The notes under the pieces: generated by a model | Seen by the model: only the letters and a program-made list of their open reading frames with translations | Told to the model about the DNA's origin: nothing | Database searches by the model: none | Made by a program: the position numbers and the translations under genes | Part shown: positions 41,523-50,046 of the stretch, piece after piece | Position numbering within the stretch: position 1 is the stretch's first letter | Layout: each line of letters starts with the position of its first letter | From: Acinetobacter pullicarnis | Lineage (GTDB): Bacteria; Pseudomonadota; Gammaproteobacteria; Pseudomonadales; Moraxellaceae | Length of the DNA: 64,000 nucleotides | Reading direction: 5' to 3' | Assembly: GCF_006352475.1 (NCBI RefSeq) | Contig: NZ_VCMZ01000001.1 | Coordinates: forward strand, 620,001-684,000

Positions 41523-42410
41523 ATGAGATTGTTGCTGATGAGTAGCCGCGAAAGACAGACACAACAGCAGTATGATCGGATTGCACAAGCAATTGATTAT
41601 CTGCAACAACATTTTCGAGAACAGCCCAGTCTCAATCAGATCGCGGAACATATTCATTTAAGTCCAGCGCATTTTCAAAGACTGTTTAGTGAATGGGCGG
41701 GCACCAGCCCCAAGAAATTTCTGCAATATCTCAGTATTGAGCATGCTAAAAGCTTATTGAAACAAGATCAAAGCTTTAGTTTGATGCAAACCAGTTTGGA
41801 TACTGGACTATCGAGTACCAGCCGTTTGCACGATTTATTCGTTCAAATTGAGGGGATGACCCCAGCACAATATAAAAATGGCGGCTTAGACCTCGAAATT
41901 TCCTATTGTTTTGCTGAAACTTTGTTTGGAAGCGTGTTGGTGGCATCAACGACTCAGGGCATTTGTGCGATGTCTTTTGAGCATGATCAGGGCCTTGCGG
42001 TGCAAACGTTACAACAGAAGTTTCCACAGGCGGTTTTAATCGAACGTGTCGATCCGTTACAGCAAAGTGCGCTGGCGATTTTTAATCATGACTGGGACCA
42101 GTTATCACAGATTAAGCTGCATCTAAAAGGCAGTGATTTTCAACTCAAAGTTTGGCAAAGCCTACTTAAAATCCCGATGGGACAGTTGACCAGTTATGGC
42201 GAAATTGCTCAGCAGATTGGTCAGCCCAAAGCGTCACGTGCGGTCGGAACCGCGATTGGTCGCAACCCAATTGCATTTCTGATTCCATGCCATCGCGTGA
42301 TTCAAGCGTCAGGACACCTCGGTGGTTACCGCTGGGGGGAAACCCGTAAAAAAGCCATGATTGCATGGGAAGGGGCACAAACTGATCCTACTCCTGCAAC
42401 AGCGGTATAG
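41523..42410 (+). CDS. AraC-HTH / O6-alkylguanine-DNA methyltransferase fusion (Ada-like)
   Basis: A 295-residue protein. Residues ~20-120 form an AraC-type double HTH (SLNQIAEHIHLSPAHFQRLFSEWAGTSPKKFLQYL). Residues ~125-290 are an Ogt/AGT domain with the active-site IPCHRVI (Cys256) and upstream GTAIGRNP. The N-terminal zinc domain of E. coli Ada, which accepts methyl groups from phosphotriesters, is missing, so activation cannot work through that cysteine. ATG 41523 or 41538 could be the start. It lies 19 bp upstream of an alkB-like gene; both probably form an alkylation-repair operon. Confidence 0.88.
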   Translation: MRLLLMSSRERQTQQQYDRIAQAIDYLQQHFREQPSLNQIAEHIHLSPAHFQRLFSEWAGTSPKKFLQYLSIEHAKSLLKQDQSFSLMQTSLDTGLSSTSRLHDLFVQIEGMTPAQYKNGGLDLEISYCFAETLFGSVLVASTTQGICAMSFEHDQGLAVQTLQQKFPQAVLIERVDPLQQSALAIFNHDWDQLSQIKLHLKGSDFQLKVWQSLLKIPMGQLTSYGEIAQQIGQPKASRAVGTAIGRNPIAFLIPCHRVIQASGHLGGYRWGETRKKAMIAWEGAQTDPTPATAV

Positions 42411-42429
42411 TCGATGGAGGATTTAAGGT

Positions 42430-43062
42430 ATGGATCTGTTTGATGATTTATTGGGTTTTGATCCAATGCACAATTATTTGCCTTTTGATGGAACCGTAAA
42501 TTATTTTGGGCAAGTGATCGAGCATGCGCTTGCGAATGAATATTATCAGGCTTTACTGACACAGATTGCATGGCAGCATGATCAAGCTATGATTTTTGGC
42601 AAACAGCTCACCACCAAACGTAAAGTGGCTTGGTATGCAGATCAGGCATTTTCTTATACATATTCAAATATCACCAAAACGGCTTTGCCATGGACTGAGG
42701 TCTTGCTTGAACTCAAAGTCTTCGTCGAGCAGCTCACCCAAGAAAAATACAATTCCTGTTTGCTTAACCTCTATCACAGTGGTGAGGAGGGGATGGCGTG
42801 GCATAGTGATGCGGAGCAGGATCTGAAACGACATGCTGCCATTGCCTCCTTGAGTTTTGGTGCGCAGCGGAAATTTTGTTTTAAGCACAAACGCAGTCAA
42901 GAGAAAATAGATTTTAATTTGGCACATGGTAGTTTGTTGGTGATGAAGGGCACGACCCAATCGCATTGGCTGCATCGCTTACCACCGACCAAGCAGCGAC
43001 TGACACCGCGAATTAATCTGACTTTTAGAATGATTGAAGCTGATACCGAGAATGACCTGTAG
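42430..43062 (+). CDS. alkB: AlkB-like 2-oxoglutarate-dependent DNA dioxygenase
   Basis: A 210-residue Fe(II)/2-oxoglutarate dioxygenase that reverses 1-methyladenine and 3-methylcytosine damage. Iron ligands are H125 and D127 (WHSDAE) and probably H182 (WLHRLPP). The 2-oxoglutarate motif RINLTFR is near the C-terminus. Sequence and length resemble the AlkB2/ABH2-like branch (NLYHSGEEGMAWHSD) more than E. coli AlkB. Cotranscribed with the Ada-like gene. Confidence 0.9.
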   Translation: MDLFDDLLGFDPMHNYLPFDGTVNYFGQVIEHALANEYYQALLTQIAWQHDQAMIFGKQLTTKRKVAWYADQAFSYTYSNITKTALPWTEVLLELKVFVEQLTQEKYNSCLLNLYHSGEEGMAWHSDAEQDLKRHAAIASLSFGAQRKFCFKHKRSQEKIDFNLAHGSLLVMKGTTQSHWLHRLPPTKQRLTPRINLTFRMIEADTENDL

Positions 43063-43130
43063 ATTAGGCTTCTTTCCGCAACAAAGTGTTTACACACCAG
43101 AGTGAAACCAGTCTCATCAAAAACGCATAA

Positions 43131-43165
43131 AAAAAGGGACTGATTAATATCAGTCCCTTTTTTTT
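43131..43165. terminator. Bidirectional terminator between alkB and secB
   Basis: Perfect stem AAAAAGGGACTGAT / ATCAGTCCCTTTTT with a 4-base loop and A/T runs on both sides; it can serve both convergent genes. Confidence 0.88.
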
Positions 43166-43199
43166 ACCGTTGCAGTTTTGCCTGCAATAGTTTGGAGTC

Positions 43200-43655
43200 T
43201 TATGCTTGGCCTTCAGCTGCAGCTTCTTCTTGAACGCGTTGCATATTGGCTTCAAACTCTGCATCAAAGTTGATTGGCGTAAGCAATAATTGCGGGAAGC
43301 TACCTTTGGTCACAAGATCATTCACTGCTTCACGTAGGAATGGGAACAAGATATTTGGGCAGTAAGCACCAAGGATGTATGGAAGGCGGTCTTCTTCAAC
43401 GCCATCAACCAAGAAAATACCAGATTGTGTTGCATCAACGATAAATGCAGTTTCACCAGCATTGTTGGCTTGAACAACCACTTTCAAAGATACTTCGTAG
43501 TGGGTTGCATCAATTTTTTCAGCAGCAGAAGATAAATTGATGTTGAGCTCTGGTTGCCATTCTTTGGTAAATACGCCTGCCCCAGGTACTTCAAAAGATA
43601 AGTCTTTAGTATAAATACGTTCTAAAGCGAGTTGAGCTTGTTGTTCTTCACTCAT
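43200..43655 (-). CDS. secB: Protein-export chaperone SecB
   Basis: A 151-residue cytoplasmic tetrameric chaperone that holds preproteins for SecA. The family motifs [12 protein letters not shown] and [17 protein letters not shown] are present, and the length is typical. Third gene of a rhodanese-grxC-secB transcript, a conserved order. Confidence 0.96.
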   Translation of the reverse strand: MSEEQQAQLALERIYTKDLSFEVPGAGVFTKEWQPELNINLSSAAEKIDATHYEVSLKVVVQANNAGETAFIVDATQSGIFLVDGVEEDRLPYILGAYCPNILFPFLREAVNDLVTKGSFPQLLLTPINFDAEFEANMQRVQEEAAAEGQA

Positions 43656-43692
43656 TCTATAATTCCTTAAATTTAATTGCTAAGAGTAATGT

Positions 43693-43947
43693 TTAAATCA
43701 ATTGATCAAGTTTGCCTTCACGTTCTAATGCGTAAAGTTGATCAAAACCACCGATAAAGTCATCATTAATAAAAATTTGAGGAACGGTGCGATGGTTGGT
43801 TTTTTCCATCAATTCAAGACGAACCTCTGGTGCTTCAACTGATAAATTTACTTCAGTAAATGCAATGCCTTTGCGCTCTAACAATTGTTTTGCACGAACA
43901 CAATACGGACAAGAATTGGTTGAGTATATTTTAATATTTGCGGTCAT
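43693..43947 (-). CDS. grxC: Glutaredoxin 3
   Basis: An 84-residue thioredoxin-fold oxidoreductase with active site SCPYC and the glutathione-binding TVPQIFIND and GGFDQLYAL. It reduces protein disulphides and glutathionylated cysteines. Spaced 12 bp from the rhodanese gene and 37 bp from secB. Confidence 0.95.
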   Translation of the reverse strand: MTANIKIYSTNSCPYCVRAKQLLERKGIAFTEVNLSVEAPEVRLELMEKTNHRTVPQIFINDDFIGGFDQLYALEREGKLDQLI

Positions 43948-43959
43948 ACCTATGGTTCC

Positions 43960-44373
43960 TTAAGCTTTTTTCGCTTTGATCAGGGGTAAGCCTTGGGCTT
44001 TCCAGTTGCTGATTCCACCATCGAGACGATAGCTGTCAGAGTGACCAACTTTCTGTAATGCACTCCCAGCAACTTGGCCAAGATTACAGATGTAAACCAA
44101 AGGGCGATCTGCAGATTTTAGCTCATCTGCATGATTGGCAATTTGACTGAATGGAATATTGCGGCTACCACTAATATGTCCTTCCCGAAAATCTTTGGCA
44201 TCTCGTAAATCGATGAGCATGGCATTTTTTGCTTTAACCAAGATCCCTAACGATTGTGGAGATATTTTACGACCATTACGTTGACCTTCAAAAACGAAGA
44301 ACAACACAATCAGCGCCGCTAAAATACCAAATAAAAACGGGTGATTCCCCATAAACTCGAACCAACGTTCCAC
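43960..44373 (-). CDS. Membrane-anchored rhodanese-domain protein (YibN type)
   Basis: A 137-residue protein with one N-terminal span (FLFGILAALIVLFFVFEG) and a rhodanese domain (about residues 40-130) with LIDLRDAKDFREGHISGSRNIP and the active-site loop CNLGQVAGSA (cysteine present). It may transfer sulphur or act in redox control; its position before grxC and secB matches E. coli yibN. The start is GTG at 44373; an in-frame ATG at residue 8 is an alternative. Confidence 0.88.
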   Translation of the reverse strand: MERWFEFMGNHPFLFGILAALIVLFFVFEGQRNGRKISPQSLGILVKAKNAMLIDLRDAKDFREGHISGSRNIPFSQIANHADELKSADRPLVYICNLGQVAGSALQKVGHSDSYRLDGGISNWKAQGLPLIKAKKA

Positions 44374-44465
44374 AAGTCACCTTATTCCAAATCAAAATTT
44401 GCGTAGAGTATAACGTATATATATGGTGATCAAAATCACCGCTTCAAGACATGTACATGAGAAAA

Positions 44466-45524
44466 TTAATTTTTTTGTTGCAGCTCAGTAATCTCAGCCA
44501 CTAAACGTAAATAACTCTCAAGGCGTCTAGGTAGAATTTCCTTGTTTTCAACTGCCTGTTTTAAAGCACATTGTTTCTCGTGCGTATGGGTGCAGTTGCG
44601 ATACTGACAGTGCCCAAGACGGTTTGAAATCTCAGGGAATCCACTGTCAATTTTGTCTAGGGTTAAATGCCATAAACCAAACTCACGGATGCCCGGAGAA
44701 TCAATCAATGCACCGTTTTCACCAAAGGCAATTAAGCGTGTCGAGGTGGTGGTGTGTTGCCCTAAAGCTGAGTTCTCGGAAATGATATTGGTCTTTTGCG
44801 CAGCATCTGGAAGAATGCTGTTAATAATCGAGCTTTTCCCAACCCCGGATTGACCCACAAAGGCCACGGTTTCGGTATCAAGTCGATGTCGTAATGCAGA
44901 CAAATCACCCAAAGACTGACATTGCATAATTTCATAGCCCAAACTTTGATATTCATTGAGCAGTTCAAGTCGAGGATCATTTTCAATCAGTAGATCTGTT
45001 TTATTTAATAAGATCAGTGCAGGAATGTCCGCATCAGCACAGGCCACCAAGTAACGGTCGATTAGACTTGGCGCAGGTTCTGGCAAAGGTGCAATCACAA
45101 TCACAATCAAACTGATATTTGCGGCAACCGGTTTAACTTTATGGTAGCGATCAGGACGGGTAAGCAAAGAACGTCGCGGATGAATCGCGGTGATAATGCC
45201 GAGGCCTGTGTTTGGGTCGGCTTGCCATTTAACGCGATCACCTGTTACCAGTAGATCGAGATTGGTGCGAGTATGGCAACGCCAGACGCTGCCTAAATCG
45301 ATATTTTTCCAAAATGAGGCTGCGTCACCCTCTTTACTGGGTGGTTGTATTGGGGGAGAATCGGGAATAGAAAGTGCTTGTACTTCGAGTTGGCGCCCAT
45401 AATGCTGAACCACCAAACCTTCTAGATCACTTGACGTGTCGATGTCTTCTTGACGTGTTTTTTGCTGTTTCTGAATACGGCGTTGCTGCTGTTCAGTGAG
45501 ACGTCGTTTACGAATTAAAGCCAT
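44466..45524 (-). CDS. rsgA: Small ribosomal subunit biogenesis GTPase RsgA
   Basis: A 352-residue circularly permuted GTPase involved in late 30S maturation. The motifs come in the permuted order: LLNKTDLL (G4), then GQSGVGKSSIINS (G1), then DSPGIREFGLW (G3). An N-terminal OB fold and the C-terminal zinc knuckle CQYRNCTHTHEKQC are present. Divergent from orn with 134 bp between. Confidence 0.95.
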   Translation of the reverse strand: MALIRKRRLTEQQQRRIQKQQKTRQEDIDTSSDLEGLVVQHYGRQLEVQALSIPDSPPIQPPSKEGDAASFWKNIDLGSVWRCHTRTNLDLLVTGDRVKWQADPNTGLGIITAIHPRRSLLTRPDRYHKVKPVAANISLIVIVIAPLPEPAPSLIDRYLVACADADIPALILLNKTDLLIENDPRLELLNEYQSLGYEIMQCQSLGDLSALRHRLDTETVAFVGQSGVGKSSIINSILPDAAQKTNIISENSALGQHTTTSTRLIAFGENGALIDSPGIREFGLWHLTLDKIDSGFPEISNRLGHCQYRNCTHTHEKQCALKQAVENKEILPRRLESYLRLVAEITELQQKN

Positions 45525-45658
45525 TCATATCCTAATTAAGCCCTCATGGCCCCATTGATGATATCCGCAAAAATAGCATGCTCAGTCGAGTATTTACAGC
45601 GAATATCTTATAAATTTGCTAGTATATTTGGTTTTAGCCCAATAAAGATTATAGATCT

Positions 45659-46216
45659 ATGAGCAGCACGCCAGATACCCGTTTAATTTGGATCGACCTC
45701 GAAATGACGGGGCTAGATACAGACAATGATGTTATTATTGAAATTGCCACTATTGTGACCGATGAGCAGCTAAATATTCTGGCTGAAGGTCCTGTACTTG
45801 CCGTTCATCAATCGGGCATTGTGTTAAACGCAATGGATGAATGGAATACACGTCAGCACGGGCAGTCTGGTCTGGTTGAGCGCGTCCGCCGCAGTAAATT
45901 AACCGCGCAAGATGCAGAGCAACAAACCTTAGATTTTCTAAAAAAATGGGTCAATCCAAAAAAATCGCCAATGTGCGGTAACTCCATTTGCCAAGATCGT
46001 CGTTTCATGCATCGCTTAATGCCTGAGCTTGAACAATTTTTCCATTACCGTAACTTAGATGTCTCTTCTGTCAAAGAGTTGGCAAAGCGCTGGCGCCCAG
46101 AAATTATGGATGGTTTAAAGAAAAATGCATCGCACTTGGCGATGGATGACATTCGTGACTCAATTGTAGAATTAAAATACTATCGTCAGTATTTCTTTAT
46201 TACAAATAATGACTAA
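45659..46216 (+). CDS. orn: Oligoribonuclease
   Basis: A 185-residue DEDDh 3'-5' exoribonuclease that degrades di- to pentanucleotides, including pGpG. Exo I motif [10 protein letters not shown], exo II with [17 protein letters not shown] and exo [14 protein letters not shown] are visible. Full family length. Confidence 0.96.
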   Translation: MSSTPDTRLIWIDLEMTGLDTDNDVIIEIATIVTDEQLNILAEGPVLAVHQSGIVLNAMDEWNTRQHGQSGLVERVRRSKLTAQDAEQQTLDFLKKWVNPKKSPMCGNSICQDRRFMHRLMPELEQFFHYRNLDVSSVKELAKRWRPEIMDGLKKNASHLAMDDIRDSIVELKYYRQYFFITNND

Positions 46217-46231
46217 GCCTACGTCATTACT

Positions 46232-46275
46232 AAAAGGCTAATGCCAATACGCGTAATACATTGGCATCCTTTTTG
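46232..46275 (+). terminator. Rho-independent terminator of orn
   Basis: Interrupted stem AAAGG-ATGCCAAT / ATTGGCAT-CCTTT followed by Ts, starting 16 bp after the orn stop. Confidence 0.8.
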
Positions 46276-46409
46276 TTCGGCAGTTTTGCGTTATACTCAA
46301 GCCGAATCCGTGTTGGATTCGGTGATAACAAAAAAATGATCCGCAATCAGTTTTAAAACAACTATGTATACCTTATTAGACATTCTTAAATGATTAATTG
46401 AGAGAAATT

Positions 46410-47141
46410 ATGCAAAGTCAAAATCCAATTTTAACGCGCGTTGAAACCTACAGTGATATCAGTCAACCGATGACAGTCCAGGGGGCAATTCAAAAATCAG
46501 TACTCTTAACGGTAATTGCTGCTGTGGTTGGACTCGGTTTATTTGTATATAGCTTCCTCACCATGAATATTTCATTGGCTTATGCTGGTGCAATGGTTGG
46601 CGCAATTGGTGGTTTAATTTTAGCGCTTATTGCGACGTTTAAACCCAATACAGCCCGTATGCTCGCGATTCCTTATGCGTTGTTTGAAGGTGCTTTTTTA
46701 GGTGGTATTTCGGTGATTTTCCAAGTGAAATATCCAGGTATTCCTTTACAAGCACTGTTGGCAACCTTTGTGACAACGTTGGTGATGTTTGGTCTATACC
46801 GATTCAAAATCATTCGTGCTACTGAGAAATTTAAAGCGGTCGTGATGTCTGCAACGATTGCGATTGCGCTGGTTTTTGTGGTGCAATTTGTAATGAGCTT
46901 GGCTTTTTCTTCAAGCATCCCTTTTCTTTTTGAAAGTAACTGGTTAGGCATTGGCTTCGCGGCTTTTGTTGCTGTGATTGCATCTTTAAATCTAATTTTA
47001 GATTTTGATATGATTGAAACTGCCGCTGCACAACGTGCACCGAAAGCTTTTGAATGGTTATGTGGTATTGCATTATTGGCAACATTGGTATGGATGTATT
47101 ATTCATTCCTACGTTTGCTTAGCTTGCTTTCAGATGACTAA
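46410..47141 (+). CDS. Bax inhibitor-1 / YccA-family membrane protein
   Basis: A 243-residue protein with seven hydrophobic segments, belonging to the BI-1 (TMBIM) superfamily: pH- or calcium-sensitive channels, or regulators of FtsH. The family-specific stretch ALFEGAFLGGISVIF and the C-terminal helix LDFDMIETAAAQRAPK with two aspartates are present. The ATG at 46410 has GAGAGA just upstream; an in-frame TTG lies four codons earlier. Confidence 0.88.
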   Translation: MQSQNPILTRVETYSDISQPMTVQGAIQKSVLLTVIAAVVGLGLFVYSFLTMNISLAYAGAMVGAIGGLILALIATFKPNTARMLAIPYALFEGAFLGGISVIFQVKYPGIPLQALLATFVTTLVMFGLYRFKIIRATEKFKAVVMSATIAIALVFVVQFVMSLAFSSSIPFLFESNWLGIGFAAFVAVIASLNLILDFDMIETAAAQRAPKAFEWLCGIALLATLVWMYYSFLRLLSLLSDD

Positions 47142-47165
47142 GCTTGGCATTTGCAACAGCTGATC

Positions 47166-47198
47166 AAATCGCGCTTCTTCTGAGTGCGATTTTTTTTT
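47166..47198 (+). terminator. Terminator after the BI-1 family gene
   Basis: Stem AAATCGC / GCGATTT, with a partly paired loop, followed by nine Ts. Confidence 0.8.
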
Positions 47199-47321
47199 GC
47201 AGCAACAATTTTCATGTTTTTCAAAGAAAATCCGAAAGAATTGAAAAAAGGTGCATTATGCAATTTAGAAATGCGCATAAACTTGGCATGATGCTTTAAA
47301 ACGAATTTGAGTAAATAAAAT

Positions 47322-48125
47322 ATGGCACAAGGTCTTTTAGCTGGAAAACGATTCCTCATCGCGGGCGTTGCAAGTAAACTTTCAATTGCTTTTGGTATTG
47401 CACAAGCGTTGCATCGTGAAGGGGCAGAGCTTGCCTTTACTTACCCGAATGAAAAATTAAAAAAACGTGTAGACGATTTTGCCGCTCAGTTTAATTCGAC
47501 CTTAGTTTTTGCGTGTGATGTTGCAGTTGATGCTGAAATTGAACAAACTTTTGTTGATCTTGCACAGCACTGGGATGGCTTAGATGGCGTTGTTCATTCA
47601 ATTGGCTTCGCACCTGCACATACTTTAGATGGCGACTTTACTGACGTAACCGATCGTGACGGTTTTCGTATTGCACACGATATCAGCGCGTATAGCTTTG
47701 TCGCGATGGCGCGTGCCGCAAAACCATTGCTACTTGCACGCCAAGGTTGCTTATTAACCCTGACGTATCAAGGTTCTGAGCGTGTTATGCCGAACTATAA
47801 CGTGATGGGTATGGCCAAAGCTTCACTTGAAGCCAGCGTTCGCTATTTGGCGTCGAGCTTGGGTGCTGAAGGTATTCGTGTAAATGCAATTTCTGCTGGC
47901 CCAATCCGTACTTTGGCAGCTTCTGGGATTAAATCATTCCGTAAAATGTTAGATGTAAACGAAAAAGTTTCACCACTGAAACGCAACGTGACCATTGAAG
48001 ATGTCGGTAATGCGGCATTGTTCCTCTGCTCACCATGGGCAAATGGGATCACTGGTGAAATCATGTACGTTGATTCTGGTTTCAACACTGTTGGTATGAG
48101 CGCCGAACTGATGTTCGAAGACTAA
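47322..48125 (+). CDS. fabI: Enoyl-[acyl-carrier-protein] reductase (NADH)
   Basis: A 267-residue short-chain dehydrogenase-type enzyme catalysing the last step of each fatty-acid elongation cycle. It begins with the FabI pattern [23 protein letters not shown]. The catalytic Y-x6-K is in [13 protein letters not shown], and [14 protein letters not shown] is typical. This is the target enzyme of triclosan-like inhibitors; the residues around the active site look ordinary. Confidence 0.95.
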   Translation: MAQGLLAGKRFLIAGVASKLSIAFGIAQALHREGAELAFTYPNEKLKKRVDDFAAQFNSTLVFACDVAVDAEIEQTFVDLAQHWDGLDGVVHSIGFAPAHTLDGDFTDVTDRDGFRIAHDISAYSFVAMARAAKPLLLARQGCLLTLTYQGSERVMPNYNVMGMAKASLEASVRYLASSLGAEGIRVNAISAGPIRTLAASGIKSFRKMLDVNEKVSPLKRNVTIEDVGNAALFLCSPWANGITGEIMYVDSGFNTVGMSAELMFED

Positions 48126-48146
48126 ACGCAGTTTAGTTTTTTGATT

Positions 48147-48178
48147 AAAAAAATCGATGCTTAGGTATCGATTTTTTA
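48147..48178. terminator. Terminator between fabI and the J-domain gene
   Basis: Stem AAATCGAT / ATCGATTT with A and T runs on either side; it may serve both convergent genes. Confidence 0.75.
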
Positions 48179-48243
48179 TATCTAAAAGGTGGGAATATCT
48201 CGTCATGGTTTGCAAACAATCAAGTTGAAATGACAACAATAAC

Positions 48244-49452
48244 TTAATGCATCTCCCAGAGATCTCGACTCCGCATCAGTTCTTTTAAGATGTTGATATC
48301 CTTGTACACAGCTAAAACATGTTCTGTTCTTTTTATTTCCTCGCGGACCGCCAACCAGTTTTGCTCATAGTTTTCATAGAGATCATTGACTTTAGGCTTA
48401 CAGTTCGAACGCATACTTCGATGATTACTCCAATTAAAAGAGTCAATCACATCCTCAATGTCTATGCTTAGTTTTTCAAGTTGCTCTTCTAAAACCAAGT
48501 TGTAGGCTTTTAGCTGCTGATTGGCTAAAAGCTGATTTTGTTGCTGTCCTAGTTCGACTTGGAAGGCCAATAAGGCCAATAAATCACGGCCTTCATAGGC
48601 TTGATTGACCTGTTGTAATAACGAGGTCTTTTCTTGTTTCTTGTGTTGATCTTGCTCACGGTCAGGGTGAATCAAGGCGACTATTTTTAAATAGATGCCT
48701 TTCATTGACTGCACTGCATTTTTTTTGGCTTGTGCCCGCTGTTGTACAATTTTTTCAGCTTTGGCTTTTTCACGCTGCATTTCTCGTTCAAGCTGTTGAC
48801 GTTCTTGAGCATCAAAATGCTTTAAGAACTCGAGTTGTTCTTGCTGTTGCAGTTTATCCAGAAATTTTTGCATAAAATCATCGAGATCATCTGCATCAAA
48901 ATCAAAAAAATCTATTTCCAAATCATATTCAGCACAGAGTGATATTTTGAGTTCGGCAATTTCTAATTGAAAGAATTCAGCTTCACTCAGGTTTTCAATA
49001 TCTTGCTCAACGTCTTGCTCAAAACTGTACTCAGCGTCATGTGCAAAACCTTGCTCAGCATCAGCCTTTTCTTGATACATTTCAACATCATGACCGTAGG
49101 CTTTTAACAGCGCAGATAAAAAGCTATTTTGCTGTTCAGACATTTGCTGGGATTGCCAAAGTGGTAAGGCGAGTTGTTCAATTTTTGCATCTAGTTTGGC
49201 AAGTTGAGCTTTGGTCATTTTTTGTTTTTTTTGCTTTAGCAGTTGCTCGATTTGTTGAAAGATAATTTGGCGTAACTGTTGATAGGCGGGTAGTAGTTCC
49301 GCTTGAGCACGTGCTTGAATGGTTTTTTGAGCAAGCAACCATTCTGCTAAATGTGCTTTTTGTTGCACTATTTTTTGGCTTAGACGCTGGAATTTTTTCT
49401 GCTGAGGTGAAATTTTTTCTTCTGTTTCAATGATACTTTTTTGCAATTTCAT
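48244..49452 (-). CDS. Coiled-coil protein with an internal J-domain
   Basis: A 402-residue, highly charged, Gln/Glu/Lys-rich cytoplasmic protein. Long helical or coiled-coil stretches cover residues ~1-115 and ~200-250, with an acidic Asp/Glu-rich segment between (about 130-195, including FFDFDADDLDDFMQ). A J-domain core follows, with the HPD tripeptide at residues 262-264 (IVALIHPDRE) and the helix III pattern QQVNQAYEGRDLLALLAF. It should stimulate a DnaK-type ATPase; the G/F and zinc regions of DnaJ are absent. Client and role unknown. Transcribed alone. Confidence 0.75.
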   Translation of the reverse strand: MKLQKSIIETEEKISPQQKKFQRLSQKIVQQKAHLAEWLLAQKTIQARAQAELLPAYQQLRQIIFQQIEQLLKQKKQKMTKAQLAKLDAKIEQLALPLWQSQQMSEQQNSFLSALLKAYGHDVEMYQEKADAEQGFAHDAEYSFEQDVEQDIENLSEAEFFQLEIAELKISLCAEYDLEIDFFDFDADDLDDFMQKFLDKLQQQEQLEFLKHFDAQERQQLEREMQREKAKAEKIVQQRAQAKKNAVQSMKGIYLKIVALIHPDREQDQHKKQEKTSLLQQVNQAYEGRDLLALLAFQVELGQQQNQLLANQQLKAYNLVLEEQLEKLSIDIEDVIDSFNWSNHRSMRSNCKPKVNDLYENYEQNWLAVREEIKRTEHVLAVYKDINILKELMRSRDLWEMH

Positions 49453-49741
49453 TTTGAGTCAATTGGCCTATCAATCAGCTTGTCAGTATAACAAAGCTGC
49501 ATCCGATCAGAGCTGCCTTTTAAGCCACTTACCCTCATCCTATGTGCGGAATATATTCTAAATTCAGATGGAGGAGGGCTTTCGCTATGTTCTCATTCGG
49601 CAAGCTTCACTATTAGGCAACGCTTAGCGTTATCTCTTTTAGCTCAGCCTGTTAAAAAGCGCTACGCTGTGAAATACGTTTGGTATATGCTGCTATATTC
49701 GAATTCTAAAACAGAAATTTTTACTTTGGACTTACAGAATC

Positions 49742-49769
49742 GTTCCGCATAAGAGATTTTAAGTTAAAT
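49742..49769 (+). other. Putative XerC/XerD (dif-like) site, left copy
   Basis: GTTCCGCATAA - GAGATT - TTAAGTTAAAT. Compared with the E. coli dif arms (GGTGCGCATAA and TTATGTTAAAT) it matches 9 of 11 and 10 of 11 positions with the standard 6-bp spacing. Orientation is the same as the right copy at 50872. Confidence 0.5.
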
Positions 49770-49826
49770 CAGATTTCGAATTTAATTTTCTACTTTCAAG
49801 TTAACTATTTAAGGGGAGCATTACCA
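49746..49826 (+). repeat. 81-bp direct repeat, left copy
   Basis: Matches 50876-50956 with 5 mismatches in 81 bp and no gaps (offset 1130 bp). The left end lies within the dif-like site and the right end is at TTACCA. Confidence 0.9.
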
Positions 49827-50046
49827 GAGAAGCAACAATTATTAAAAGTAATGCAAGAGATCTATAAGGATAACTTGATCATCGATAATGAGGAAAATTC
49901 CGAGTACATTAAAAATAATTTAGCTTATTGGTAATGTATTTCTATGTTATTCCCAAGTATAAATGACCACTCTTAGAATATACACATATGTGATTTTCTT
50001 AGCGGGAAGTCCTTGAAAAATATGAGGTTGAAGGTTTAAAAAAATT

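Larger units (their letters stand above)
49710..49934 (+). pseudogene. Open frame resembling the 3' end of a lost gene
   Basis: 75 codons are open from a stop at 49707 to a TAA at 49934, with no good start codon in the first 47 codons. The end reads as plausible protein (LPEKQQLLKVMQEIYKDNL...). The dif-like repeat copy lies inside this frame. The second repeat copy at 50876 has the same frame but with an internal stop. I see this as a gene remnant or chance; no family is recognised. The 250 bp upstream (49453-49709) holds nothing I can support. Confidence 0.3.

Noticed and set aside
49742..49769. The possibility that this is the chromosome's true dif site (replication terminus).
   Set aside because: The arms deviate from consensus, the site is duplicated and nothing in the gene content marks the terminus; strand-skew analysis over the genome would be needed, so it is reported only as dif-like.
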